Source: Plakobranchus ocellatus (Eukaryota; Mollusca; Gastropoda; Plakobranchidae). Taken from it: a stretch of 32,685 bases of DNA. Positions 1-10,017 of this stretch are shown one piece after another. The notes below the pieces were generated by a model that searched no databases, had not been told where the DNA came from, and saw only the letters and a list, made by a program, of their open reading frames with translations. How positions within the stretch are numbered: the first letter of the stretch is position 1; each line of letters starts with the position of its first letter. The position numbers and the translations under genes are program-made. The stretch is taken from positions 2,277,509 through 2,310,193 of the forward strand of contig BLXT01006999.1 of NCBI GenBank assembly GCA_019648995.1. The letters are read 5' to 3'.

Positions 1-325
1 CGTGTGTCTCTATAAATCATTAAGTTCCGGTGTTTTTGTTTTTTTTTTAGCCAGCCTGTCAGCGGATTTATTTATGTCCAGGTATTCACTGTTCTAATGA
101 AAAAGTACGTCTGCAAAGAATCTTTAAATCTATGGAAACTGCGTCTTCTTCCTGATTAAGCACTTTAAGAAAAATGAAGTTTGTTGCATTGCAGATTTCA
201 GGAAGCCTTACAGCATAGCACGGTGGCTGCAAATTTTCATTGTCGCCGACTCTGCCGCTCGTTGATCGCTTTTCAAGAGAGGAGGGGAAGAGGGGTTGGG
301 TTAAAAGAGGAGGAAGAGGGGTGGA
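1..325. other. Left edge, no gene recognised; polypurine tract
   Basis: I see no convincing exon or RNA gene here. From about 278 the + strand becomes a GA-rich polypurine tract that continues on the far side of the SINE (510-616), so the SINE landed inside it. The open frames on the minus strand here are low-complexity readings of the polypurine tract or of the SINE. Confidence 0.5.
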
Positions 326-340
326 GTTGGAAGAGGAGGA
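326..340. repeat. Target-site duplication, left copy
   Basis: The 15-bp sequence gttggaagaggagga occurs here and again, identical, at 510-524, exactly flanking the tRNA-like element. Although the surroundings are purine-rich, the gttgg part is not a simple repeat, so a true target-site duplication is the better explanation. An identical pair suggests a fairly recent insertion. Confidence 0.8.
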
Positions 341-509
341 GTTTGAGTTTTTGAGTTTTTTTGTATATAGCCAGTCCACAACAAGGTGATCTCAGGCTTT
401 CAGGCCCTCCGTCAGGCCAGGGCGCCGCTAGCGGGGCTCGAACCCGCGACAGAAGGGTCCCTGCAGATCTCAGGGCGGACTCGCAAGCCACTGTGCTACC
501 GACGCCCCC
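341..509 (-). mobile_element. tRNA-derived SINE, full-length, minus strand
   Basis: Read on the minus strand from 509 to 341, this 169-bp element starts with a tRNA-like head. An A box TAGCACAGTGG lies at 498-488 and a B box GGTTCGAGCCC at 444-434, about 43 nt apart, as expected for an internal RNA polymerase III promoter. The head is followed by a short tRNA-unrelated body and an A-rich tail with ACTC units next to the left duplication. Perfect 15-bp direct repeats flank it (326-340 and 510-524), the signature of LINE-mediated retroposition. It encodes no protein; the reading frames across it are accidental. The LINE partner is unknown, and the remnant at 6213-6599 is only a distant candidate class. 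The head no longer looks like a functional tRNA because the acceptor stem is not paired. Confidence 0.88.
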
Positions 510-524
510 GTTGGAAGAGGAGGA
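510..524. repeat. Target-site duplication, right copy
   Basis: Identical 15-bp copy of 326-340, directly adjoining the 5' end of the minus-strand SINE. Confidence 0.8.
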
Positions 525-1850
525 ACAAGGGGAGAGGGAGGAAAACTGAGGAGAAGAAGTCAAGAGGAGTAGAAAAGAAGAGCAGTAGTTGAGAGGAAAA
601 GAAAGAGAGAGGGAAATGAATGGGGAAGAAATGGTGACTGTGATTTAAGATAAAAAGCAGTCGCAAATAAATTTATGAAAACTAGTTATTCTTGAGCTTA
701 AATCTTTTTGTGCTGCAATAGTCTGAAAAATGTGGTTTCTGCCCGCTATATAAGACCAATAAACTCGACCATTGTTGCTTTCGTTCACACTAAATACATC
801 ACGTAAAACCAAAATTAGAGTGGCCTAACATTCTTTGTTTTCAATGAAGATCCTTAGAACGCAATATTATCATTGTAAACTGGTGCATCTCATGACATTA
901 GTGATTTTGGATATTTTTAGTAATCAACATGTTTGGCAAGAAGAAGGTTCTCACACTGGGAAAAAAATGAAGGGGAGGTATAGATGTCAAAATTAAATTA
1001 ACGTCACATAAATTGATAAGTATCATCATCATCGATACTTCTTTCCTTTCGACGTTTCCTTACTGACGACAGGTATATCCCGTCGATTCCATGTTTTACT
1101 TGTTTTAACAATTATTTTTTTTTTATTTCCAGCAGTTATTATTTTTTAAATCTGATGTCCTTTTGAAGGGATTACTTTTTAATCATAGGTTAGACTTTAA
1201 ACGTTCGAAAGTGGCCCAAAAAGAGCTGAAACATTCCTACATGAATAAGTGGAACAGAATATTGACCTTTTATAACATTGATTAAAAAAAAAAAAGACTT
1301 ACTCATTTACTGCAAACAGCCATATGACTATGACCACTGGCCAATAAACTTGTATCCTTTTTTAGTGAATTGAGTCTTTTTTTGTCCCTCCATAATGTAT
1401 GTGTGGAAACAATCATAATCCTTTATTTATCACAGAGCTGTCTCCGGCCTAAGTGCTTGTCTCTGCTCAAAGGATAAGATACGCTTATTTCTTACTCTCA
1501 AGCTTGAAGAGGAACACTTCTAACACCTGTTCTTTTATTCTAATTTTTCGTTAGTTTTGATATTTTAGAGCTTCATAATAGATGTTTATAATAGTTTCTT
1601 ATTTAGCTGACGGCTTTTACCATGTGATTTGTTGCGCCTTTTGCATGGAATTTTCGTAGACTTTACCAGCGATTTGCGCCCTCTGCAAGCGCGTTTACAC
1701 AAGAATGGTCTTTACATTCATTCCCGCAGTAGATTGAGGTGCGATTATTAACTTAGATAATCGACCAAAATACTTGCTCAGCTGCATCAAAATTAAAACG
1801 TTTCGCCAGAGTTTTGTCTTAATCTGCAACTTGACACAAACTGAAGCATA
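525..1850. other. Intergenic or upstream DNA, nothing recognised
   Basis: After the remaining polypurine tract (to about 616) the sequence is AT-rich with short A or T runs. No frame with recognisable protein similarity, no tRNA and no clear repeat were found. Confidence 0.5.
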
Positions 1851-1852
1851 GA

Positions 1853-2066
1853 TAAGGGCCGGATCAAGAATTTCAGAAGAGAGGGGTTCCGGAATGGAGG
1901 GGGCGGTGATCTCTCCAATGCAAGCGGCAACGTCCCCGTTGTGGGAAGCTGACGAAATTTTGCTATTTGAGCGTGAAAATGTGGCCTCTCTTGGCCCTAA
2001 AATAGTTCTGGAACCCACGGACACCCCCCCCCCCCCCTCCTTCTTCCTCTGGATCCAGCTCTGTAT
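1853..2066. mobile_element. Possible MITE-like element with degenerate inverted ends
   Basis: The left end (about 1856-1905) has GGATC, an AGA-containing stretch, a G run and TTCCGGAA. The right end (about 2015-2063), read on the other strand, has GGATCCAGA, a long G run and a CCG, in the same order. The ends are perhaps two-thirds alike over 40-45 bp. The interior is GC-richer than its surroundings and includes a run of about 14 C near 2025-2038. A frame of about 109 codons on the minus strand crosses the element and has no recognisable domain. No target-site duplication was found, so this is tentative. Confidence 0.3.
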
Positions 2067-2436
2067 ATTTATGTGATGGATAATATAGGTGGCAGGGATG
2101 AAAAATAGCTACATGTTACAGGGTTTTAAAGAGGCAGGTCCAGTCAGCGCTAAATCATAATTATTTACTATGTGGCTGCAACAACAATAACACTAACAAT
2201 GATAACAATAAAAATTTTGACAGCATACAAGAGGCAAAGTGACAAGAGCATGTTTTTCAAGGAGACAGTTGAATATTTCATTTCATCGTTAACCATTATG
2301 AAACAGAAGATGCACCGCACTTGTTGTTGACTTTTGGAGTTCAACATAAGTTCTTGATTTCGTTTTGAACCGCGTGCTATTTGCTTATTTCCATTTTTGT
2401 GTGAATATCATAAAAAAAAGATAAAAATAAAATGAA

Positions 2437-2461
2437 GGAGGAGGGGGGGGGGAGGGGAGAG
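2437..2461 (+). other. G-rich tract, possible G-quadruplex former
   Basis: A purine tract with a run of nine G and further G runs on the + strand, just upstream of the candidate promoter. A similar G run occurs in intron 2 near 10217-10234. Only composition supports a structural role. Confidence 0.3.
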
Positions 2462-2569
2462 ACAAGGTTCAATAGCTTTTCTTTTTTTTTTTTTTGAGAA
2501 CTTGTACTTTCTTTACCCAACGCTTGGGACTAGGCCTAGCATGGAAATCACTTACGTGCTTTATTTTTG

Positions 2570-2690
2570 AGAGGCCATTGGCCACCTTTGCACTTAGACC
2601 TGATGATGTAATTTAGGTCACTATTTTTAGCGTTTTCATCCGGGTAAGCTTATTGCGCATGCGTATTATCCACATCCTCCATCTTATGTT
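2570..2690 (+). promoter_or_regulatory. Candidate PP2C gene promoter
   Basis: Three motifs typical of TATA-less housekeeping promoters cluster here: an inverted CCAAT box (ATTGG) at 2577-2581, an NRF1-like palindrome TGCGCATGCGT at 2654-2664, and a YY1-like CCATCTT near 2680. The region just downstream has more CpG than the neighbouring AT-rich DNA and ends in a strong splice donor at 2815. No better promoter was noticed between here and the coding start. The assignment is inference; the true transcription start is not visible from sequence alone, and a distal exon outside the window remains possible. Confidence 0.4.
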
Positions 2691-2814
2691 TGTTGTGTAT
2701 CGCATGTCTCAAGTTGAATTCTTGTTGTCGACTGTATCCAAATGTGTAACTTTCTCCAACTTACTGAAATTGGAGACTAGTGCGGAAACTCACCCGCCAT
2801 TCCACGGCCTATAA
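2690..2814 (+). other. PPM1A: Candidate non-coding first exon of the PP2C gene
   Basis: The coding start at 7950 lies only 9 nt after a splice acceptor, so at least one untranslated exon must exist upstream. This stretch follows the motif cluster at 2570-2690 and ends at ATAA|GTAAGA, which matches the extended donor consensus well (GT at 2815-2816). If correct, intron 1 is 5126 nt. The start coordinate is approximate. Vertebrate PPM1A also has a non-coding first exon far from the ATG, which fits, but other donors cannot be excluded. Confidence 0.35.
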
Positions 2815-3391
2815 GTAAGACAACAGAAAAATATCTTTATGATAATACAGAATCTAAATCTCGCTTGAGATCTGAACTGAAAGTGTAATCGAAATTCCTA
2901 ACCGTGGGCCTCATAGCTGGTATCGAATGACATAGAGACCGGGGTATGATTGAGTCGGTCAGCGTTTTTTTGTTTTTTCTCGTCAAATTGTCGGTGGAAT
3001 CTTTGTTAGATCCTTAATTCAGGCCCAACCCTATCTTTAAAACATAAAGTTTAGGGCTTCCCAAAATTTCATATCCTTACTGGGATCATAATGTCTTGAT
3101 CCAGACCAGACCAGATCTAGAATGGCTGGCCCTTTTCGACGGAAATCCCCGCTCTGTATCCGTTGCACAATACTTTACACTAGCATCACTATGAACTAAA
3201 GGTTCTGCTTTGAGCCTTGTATTGCTTGAGCATGGGAAAACTAAGGGCCATGAAGCAAGCCATCACAATGGCTATGTTCCTTAAGCATCAGTGGGTTGGA
3301 TTCGTTCTAGACCAGCTTTATTTGGGGGGAAAAGTTGAGGTTTTCCATTCCATTCCCGTGTCAATCTTACTCATGTTTGTAAATTCTTAGA

Positions 3392-3690
3392 AAATGTTGT
3401 GGAAGTTTTTGTTTCCTGGTGAAGTGTTAGCCCTGAGTGGGAGGGGATAATCCAGGTAAAGGCCTAATGACTGCTAGTTCTAGCTTCATCACCTATTGTC
3501 GACATGAAGAGGTTGCAGATCAACCAGTGCATCTTTCACATGATATCTCACAATTTTTTTGCCCACAACCTCTTCACTTTGTCAATAGCAGATAAAGGTA
3601 GATCTAGAATTGTCCGTCATTTTGGCCTGAGCCCGGAGTATCCATGTGAGAGTAAGGCAGATTCCACAAACGTGATCTGAGATTGACCCA
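3392..3690. mobile_element. Foldback (snapback) element with long imperfect inverted arms
   Basis: The arm ending at 3515 and the arm starting at 3566 are complementary. The innermost 11 bases CAACCTCTTCA pair perfectly, then pairing continues with small gaps through blocks such as CAATAG, GTCATT..GGCCT and TATCC to roughly 3436 and 3660, and more weakly to TTCCACAA near 3400 and 3683. The loop is about 50 nt. The shape fits a non-autonomous foldback/MITE transposon, or a long hairpin RNA if transcribed with the PP2C pre-mRNA. Arm ends are approximate and no target duplication was identified. Confidence 0.5.
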
Positions 3691-6212
3691 AAAACATCAA
3701 ATTTTCAACATACACAATCATACACATATACATCATTCATAATAAAGATAATTTAATGCTGGATTCAAATTTAAGACTCCTAACCTAGAGATCATTTCTT
3801 CTAAAGTTACAGCAAAAGAACAAAGCCATACCAGCACTAAAAAGGAAGTTTCAGCCACTGAAAGTTTCACCAGAAATTGACCCTTCCTAAATTCACTGCA
3901 CTATTTTCTTTCAAATAAATATGATGCACAAGAGTTCATAGTTATAGAGAATAATAATGTGGTCAATAAAGTAATTTAAAAAGAATGATGGGTTGAAAGA
4001 ATACACATCGGAAAAGTGTGTGTCGCCACTTCCTCATGTTCTGACAACCGCAATAACCATAAAACCTACAGAGAGACAACAAAAATACAGCGATATTATA
4101 GTTTTGAAGAATCGCCCATTTTGAATCATTGTATTCAGTGCTTTCTTTCTTTTCTCCTGGCTCTCTCCCTCGCTTGGCACTTGAAATTTATTATAACCAG
4201 TAATCTACTTTATCTGTCATGATGTTAGTTGAACTAATACTATCACTTGCGACAATAAAAATAGTTATGTACTTCAAATAGGCCAAGTGATTTTTAAAGC
4301 AGGAATATGTTTATTGTGTTTTCACTGAGACGATGGGCTTGAACTTTCGATCTATTTCTCACCAGCCTAAGTAGGCAACCATGTCTTTAAATTTTATGGA
4401 ATTGTTGAGATTGACATCTCTGACAATGTAAAATCTACTGGGCCACATACGTTTATTGATTTATGAAGTCTACACTAGAGCCAGACCTAGATCAACACCC
4501 ACACTTGCAATAGATCTATAGATCTAGAGTTAATTATAATACTCTATTAGTTGCTCTAGCAGAAATGTATTATCAAGAAGACATTCAGACAAGTAACACT
4601 TACCAGACTGAAAGAAACAAAAATTAAGGGGCCTGCCAAAACGTTAAATCTAAAGCCTAGATATCTCATTATTATGGTGAGGACTTAGTCTTGCAGCTAC
4701 CTGAGGATTTGTTCATAGGTCATGCAAGGTAGTTTGAATAAATTACGATTTCTCACACATTATTTTTAATTTTTGAAAATTCAAAGAAAACAGTCACTTG
4801 ATAAATTAAAAATTCCCTCAAACAAACATAAATTGGATATAACATAAATTGATTTCAAGGCAAGGCCTTCTTCATTGCAATTTTTTTTTTTTTATGAAGT
4901 AGAGAAATTTTATTTGACCATTATCAGTTCATCTTCTTCGCTCCAACACTCTAGAATCTAGTTAGTCCAGTGAACTAAGTTGGCAAGTGCTTTAATACAA
5001 ACAAACAAAGATCTTGGGAATTTTTTTCCATAATTGTTTTTAATTTTCTCTTTCCTGCAATATATTTAGCTACATTCATTATAATCTGTGTTCCCTAAGA
5101 GAAATTTGGATTGGTATTAAAATTGTGGTTTTGATTCTTGTTTCCTTTTGCATTCACTAACAAATTTCAAGCCATGCATAGGCAGAGGAGTCTTTCTTAC
5201 ATTCTTACTTTATGGTTTTTTTTCTATATTGTGCAGTTTGCTTCAAAATTGTAGTCTATTTTTTGATGTGTGTGCATTGAAAGAAGCACAAATTATGTGT
5301 TGAAATATATGGATTACAGTTTTGAGTCCCAGATTACAGGGTTTGACCCTTGAGATTACAGCTTTAGGTTTTTCGAGGTTGGCAGCTCTGGATTGATCAG
5401 GATTGGTATTTAATGAGCTCTTCTGTCCTTCAAACAATACCATCGCAAAATTGGGAACCAATGTGTCTCGCTTTTTGACGCGACCAGGAAACAAAAAAAT
5501 TTAAATGAAATTTTTAAACCCACAAAATGGCACAATCTTGCTTTCGCTGTTTCTTTACATCATTAGCAATGCATAACACATAATAACCAGTGCAAATCAT
5601 GTTTCATTTATGATATATAATATTAGGTGTCCAAATCAAAGCATGCTATTTAAGACAAGTTTGTGGAATCCGTCATAAAAGTGTTTGGTATTCTCTATTG
5701 CCTTGATTAAATTCTAAATGTTTATAACAAGATCTAAGCACTAGGAACCCAAGTATTGCTGCAGAAAACGCCACCAAAGAGTTTCACATTAAGAGGCCAC
5801 TTTTCTGATAATTTTAACATGCCAAATCCAAATTCTCATGTAACAATTTTTAATCATCATAATTTATATTTTTAAAGATATTTTTGGTCAATATCTTTTC
5901 TTTGGCCATATATTTTCAGAACATTTTGAGCATCTCTTGGCATCACTGAATTTGTGGGGTCCTGTTTGTTAACACCATGGTCCTTATTAATATAGAATAA
6001 TTAACTTGAGTCCAGGCCTACCTTTGCTTTCTGCAAGACTAGGGATCATGTGGCATTCATATTTTTTTAATTTGGTGACGAAATGAAATTATACTAACTG
6101 AGCATATTGGATTTTAATTCTTATGTGCATAATAGCAGCAGCACAAGTTTTTTGTTCTTTTTAAGCTCCAAATGCAATGAAAACATATGTATGATCAATA
6201 CTTTTGTATTGT

Positions 6213-6599
6213 AGTGAGTGTTGGATGATAAGCAAGGAAATGGAGAAAAAACTAGTCAAGCAGCAGACATGTGGTTTATCAGAAGAATGAGGAGGATATC
6301 ATGGACAGAAAAAAGGCCAATGAATTGGCGCTGAAAGAGGCTAATCTTGAGCTATCAATATATATCACTAATTAAAACCAGAAGCCAGGCAAAAACTACA
6401 GTTTTAGGCCATATTTGTTGACGCAAGGGTTTAGAGCATTTAGCAATCATTGGAAAGATGGAGGTAGACAGGGATTGACTTTTATTGAAAGTGTTTTAAG
6501 TCATGGGCAATAGACAAAGGTAACAACAGCAACTTTATGAGGTTAACTGAAAAAGGTTTGACCATGATTGTCAATGTCTATTCCAGACAAGGTACCTGA
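6213..6599 (+). pseudogene. Degenerate 3' end of a LINE reverse-transcriptase ORF
   Basis: Conceptual translation in shifting frames gives, in order, ECWMISKEMEKKL, then ADMWFIRRMRRISWTE, then a diverged stretch, then GLEHLAIIGKM, and finally RLTEKGLTMIVNVYSRQGT before a stop at 6597-6599. This series (a MWFIRRM..ISW block, a LGHI..GLE.LA..GK block and a short RLTE...SR.GT C-terminus) is the conserved tail of the reverse-transcriptase polyprotein of non-LTR retrotransposons common in mollusc genomes. At least three frameshifts and several stops show it is dead. It is 5'-truncated, as is normal for LINE insertions, and lies in sense orientation in the putative first intron. Which clade (RTE-like or Jockey-like) is not decided. 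Confidence 0.7.
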
Positions 6600-7940
6600 A
6601 GAAAAGAAGCTCCAAATCCACTTTGCTGTTTTTGTAAGTTAAGAAAACATAAAGGGCATTTTCTAAAAATGAGAGCAGTGACTGCAGTGTTAAGGGGTGA
6701 TAAGCCTGATCTTTGGTGTGGTACTCAGGTGGTAAAGGAAATTGTAATCAAATTTTACCCCAAAAAATTCTACAACGTAAAACTTATTTACACAATGTTA
6801 GAGATTGAACATCATATTAGCATCAACAGCTTAAACTATCAAACATTTTCAAAAAAAAAAAAAAAAAATTTGAATTCAGTATAAGTGTCATAATAACAAT
6901 TAACTTACCAAAATTGAACTTGTTCAATGATGGTTTTGTCCCTATAAAGGTTCTCATGGACAAAGTTAGTTGATTCACAATTATTGTCACATTCAAAAGG
7001 ATGGCACCTGATATTGTGTTTACATATTGAAATAAAAAAAGCACTAAAAGAAGAAAAGAGGTTTTCTTTTTTGTTAACTACTGTCCATTTAATTGAAGCT
7101 GCCATATTATCCTATAAATATCATGTTTTTATAAAATTTGAGACAGCATTATTACTTCAAACTGAAATGTTTAAAAGACAGTTGTGAAATAATTTCACCC
7201 TTAATATCCATAAATCCAGGATTGACAATTTGCTAAACATTAAGGTTAAAAAATTGGAGTGTATGTAATGCTGATAATTTATAGACAGTTAGGCACAGCA
7301 TTGGCCTACTCTCTGTCTGATCCTTAACATAACTTCATGATTTTAAACACAATTTTTTCACCCTCAAATGTGAGTACAATTAATTCTTATTTTTGTTCCC
7401 TCCATCTTGAAAGTGTAATCCACATTTTATCTCATGATCCTTGTTTTTGCTTATATGACAGTCCTCAAAATTTATTTTCAGGGGTAGGCTTGTTTGACAT
7501 ATTAAAAAAAAAATAATTAGAAATGTACATTTTACCTAACATCTGGACACCATTTATTATGTCTTTTTTTTCACTCAACAGGGATTAGATAAGGTTTAAT
7601 CAGCTGCAAGTGTGTTATCCATGCATTTTAAGTGTCATTTTATAGTTTTGGCGTATTCATTTTGTCCTTCTGTAGAATGGGGACACACTTTTACAATCAG
7701 TTGATGTAGAATTTATAGCTCTTTTAATACCATGTGTAATACAACCATAACACTTTGTGTGTATGTATGTATGTGCTGCTGAGATGGCTGATGTGATATT
7801 AATATGCAGCCCCAAAAATTTTTTAACTGTTTTCAAAATTTTTATTATAAACAAAAAAAATTATAAGTTGTGTTTTTGTTGCATATTACGTGTGATAGCC
7901 GCAAAAGTTCACTTGATATATGTCTTTTTCATATTCATAG

Positions 7941-7949
7941 AGACTTATC
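7941..7949 (+). other. PPM1A: 5' UTR part of the first coding exon
   Basis: Nine bases between the acceptor AG (7939-7940) and the ATG. The start context is cttatcATGG, with G at +4. The next codons, GGG GCC, encode the Gly-Ala that follows Met in PPM1A/B. Confidence 0.75.
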
Positions 7950-8804
7950 ATGGGGGCCTTCCTAGACAAGCCAAAGACAGAAAAACACAATGAGGGTGGT
8001 GTTGGGAACAGGCTGCGGTATGGGCTTTGCAGCATGCAGGGCTGGCGGGTTGAAATGGAAGATGCACATACTGCTGTTGTAAGCATCCCTCATCATCTGC
8101 TGAAAGACTGGTCATTTTTTGCTGTGTTTGATGGGCATGCTGGTGCACGCGTGTCTGCTGTATGCGCTGAGGAACTGTTGGAGCAGATCACCCAGAATGA
8201 AGATTTTCGTGGCAAGCCTGATATAACAGACGGCACGGAGATCCAGCCTTCTGTAGAAGATGTGTTTGCTGGAATCAAAAAGGGCTTCCTAAGTTTAGAT
8301 GAGAAGATGAGGGCCATGCCTGAAGTTGTAAGCGGAGAGGATAAGAGTGGCTCCACCGCTGTTTGCAGCATTGTGTCGCCTAAACATATCTTTTTTGCTA
8401 ACTGTGGCGACTCACGTGCAGTCCTCTGTCGCAATGGCAAGTGCGCATTTGCCACCACTGACCATAAACCTGTTAATCCAATTGAGAAAGATCGTATACA
8501 AAAGGCTGGTGGCAGCGTTATGATCCAGAGAGTGAACGGTTCTTTAGCTGTATCTCGTGCTCTAGGAGACTTTGAGTACAAAAACGTGGAAGGCAAAGGT
8601 CCATGTGAACAGCTCGTGTCTCCAGAGCCAGAGATCTTTGTAGAAGATCGTAACCCAGATGACCAGTTTTTGGTCTTGGCATGTGATGGCATCTGGGATG
8701 TTATGTCCAACAATGAACTTTGCGAATTCATAGATCATCGGATGAGAATAACAAACAGTCTAGAGGAAGTGTGTAACCAGGTGGTGGATACTTGCTTGAT
8801 AAAG
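7950..8804 (+). CDS. PPM1A: PP2C phosphatase (PPM1A/PPM1B-like), coding exon 1, residues 1-285
   Basis: The gene encodes a monomeric Mg2+/Mn2+-dependent Ser/Thr phosphatase; its vertebrate relatives turn off stress-kinase, TGF-beta/SMAD, AMPK and NF-kB signalling in cytosol and nucleus. This exon holds most of the catalytic domain. It starts MGAFLDKPK, an N-myristoylation-type start conserved in PPM1A and PPM1B. Catalytic motifs follow: R33 and E37-D38 ([11 protein letters not shown]), D61-G62-H63 (first metal-binding Asp), GSTA at 134-137, CGDSRA at 152-157, DHKP at 171-174, the [18 protein letters not shown] block at 187-207, and ACDGIWDV at 244-251 with metal ligand D246. The frame runs on 5 codons to a stop at 8817-8819 only if the intron is retained; AAG|GTTGGT after Lys285 is the donor (phase 0). 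The start is fixed by the family N-terminus. N-terminal residues (DKPKTEKHN) resemble PPM1B and the short C-terminus resembles PPM1A, so it is probably a co-orthologue of both. Confidence 0.97.
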
Positions 8805-9879
8805 GTTGGTACTTTATAACCTAACTAAGCCTTAATTTTTCAAGACTATGTTCTGCAGGCAACTCCCCTCTCACCTTTTTTGAGAGCTCTTTTTTGTGTA
8901 GTATTCTTCCCCTCTGCCTTTTTCATGTGGAATTATGTCTTAAATTGAGGTGCAATTGTATTTTCATTATTACAACTAGTTGCTGTATAACCTGTTCTAT
9001 GAACAGGTGAATGGTAGTAGTGGAACTGCAACACTTTGATTCAGAGGAAAGAGAGAGTGAGTAGGTATTGTTCAAATGATCCAATTGTCAACATGAAATG
9101 CCACTTCCAACATCTAGATCTAAGTTAATCCTAGAATCTACATCTAAATAACATAAGTGCTGTATGAAATAAAAAGAGATGCAGAGTTATTCCCTTATCT
9201 ATTAATATTTGCGCTAAACTAAAAATAAAGGAACAGGGTGAACGAAAAAAGAAAAATACACACAACTTAAAAACCTGAAAGTTATTCAGGTTTCATCGAC
9301 TGATGGCTGTTAAAATTTCTTTTTTCCTTTTGTTTGAAAGAAAATACTACTTAAAATAAAAAAAAAAAATAATACCCCTATTCTCAACTGCATATTTTAA
9401 TACACCTCTCGACAAGTTTCATCTTTCTGAGTTATGCAGTTTTTTAAATTACCTTGCTTGTTTATTTGTTGGCCTAGCTCTGTCATTTGAAATTTTCTTG
9501 AAGAAGAGGTAAACATTCAATACACAGGGTCTGCTCCCAAGAGAAGCTCTGATAATTAAACTGTTGCTTTTCATCATCAGGTTGCAGCTTGCCGTTTATT
9601 GTAAATAATTACTTGCTTTAACACCTAAAGGACCGGCTTTGCCATGCTAGAGTTACTCCTCCCAGACCAGGGCTGCCACCCCCTTGTTCAACCCCCAAGA
9701 CCTCCATTTCTAGGGATTTATGCCTTTAACACCAATAAGGATAAGCCTATGAGGAAAATCCTTTGTTTGTATACCCACTCCTGCAAATTGATAATGAAAG
9801 TTTTGTTTTGGACTGGGCCTGGAAAGGTCTAGACTAAGAATATTTTGGATTGGAATAAAGTAGTGGACTAGCTGTTGTG

Positions 9880-10017
9880 AGAATATCTGTCACTGGTCCT
9901 TTATGGTTGGGTACTTTTTGCGAATATGCTCGTCGCCGGTCTTTTATGATTGTGGTTTTTTTTTTGTTTTTTTGTTGTTTTTTTTTGCGCGAATATTCTC
10001 GTCAACAGTCTTTTAAG
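9880..10017 (+). repeat. Three-copy short tandem repeat with T/G expansion
   Basis: The core gaatat.ctcgtc..c.gtc.ttta occurs at 9881, 9922 and 9991. The larger second spacing is due to a T-rich insertion with G interruptions (about 9957-9986). Copies 2 and 3 are closest to each other. No function is evident; it sits within intron 2. Confidence 0.6.

Larger units (their letters stand above)
2815..7940 (+). other. PPM1A: Putative intron 1 of the PP2C gene
   Basis: AT-rich DNA without coding signal other than the LINE remnant. It ends with tttttcatattcatag (acceptor AG 7939-7940) just before the start codon. Besides the foldback at 3392-3690 and the LINE fragment at 6213-6599 it contains a run of about 19 A near 6850-6868. 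The 5' boundary depends on the tentative first exon. Confidence 0.45.

Noticed and set aside
420-509. A genuine tRNA gene on the minus strand
   Set aside because: A and B boxes are present but the acceptor stem does not pair and the unit continues into a SINE body with A-rich tail and target duplications.
361-592. Two + strand frames of 62 and 68 codons across the SINE
   Set aside because: They read through the antisense of a tRNA-derived SINE and polypurine DNA; no start context or domain.
8093-8731. A 212-codon frame on the minus strand inside the PP2C exon
   Set aside because: It is the antisense shadow of a highly conserved phosphatase exon; no family similarity of its own.
8805-8819. 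PP2C protein ending at the in-frame stop 8817-8819
   Set aside because: This needs retention of intron 2; the donor at 8805 and continuing homology in the next exon show splicing.
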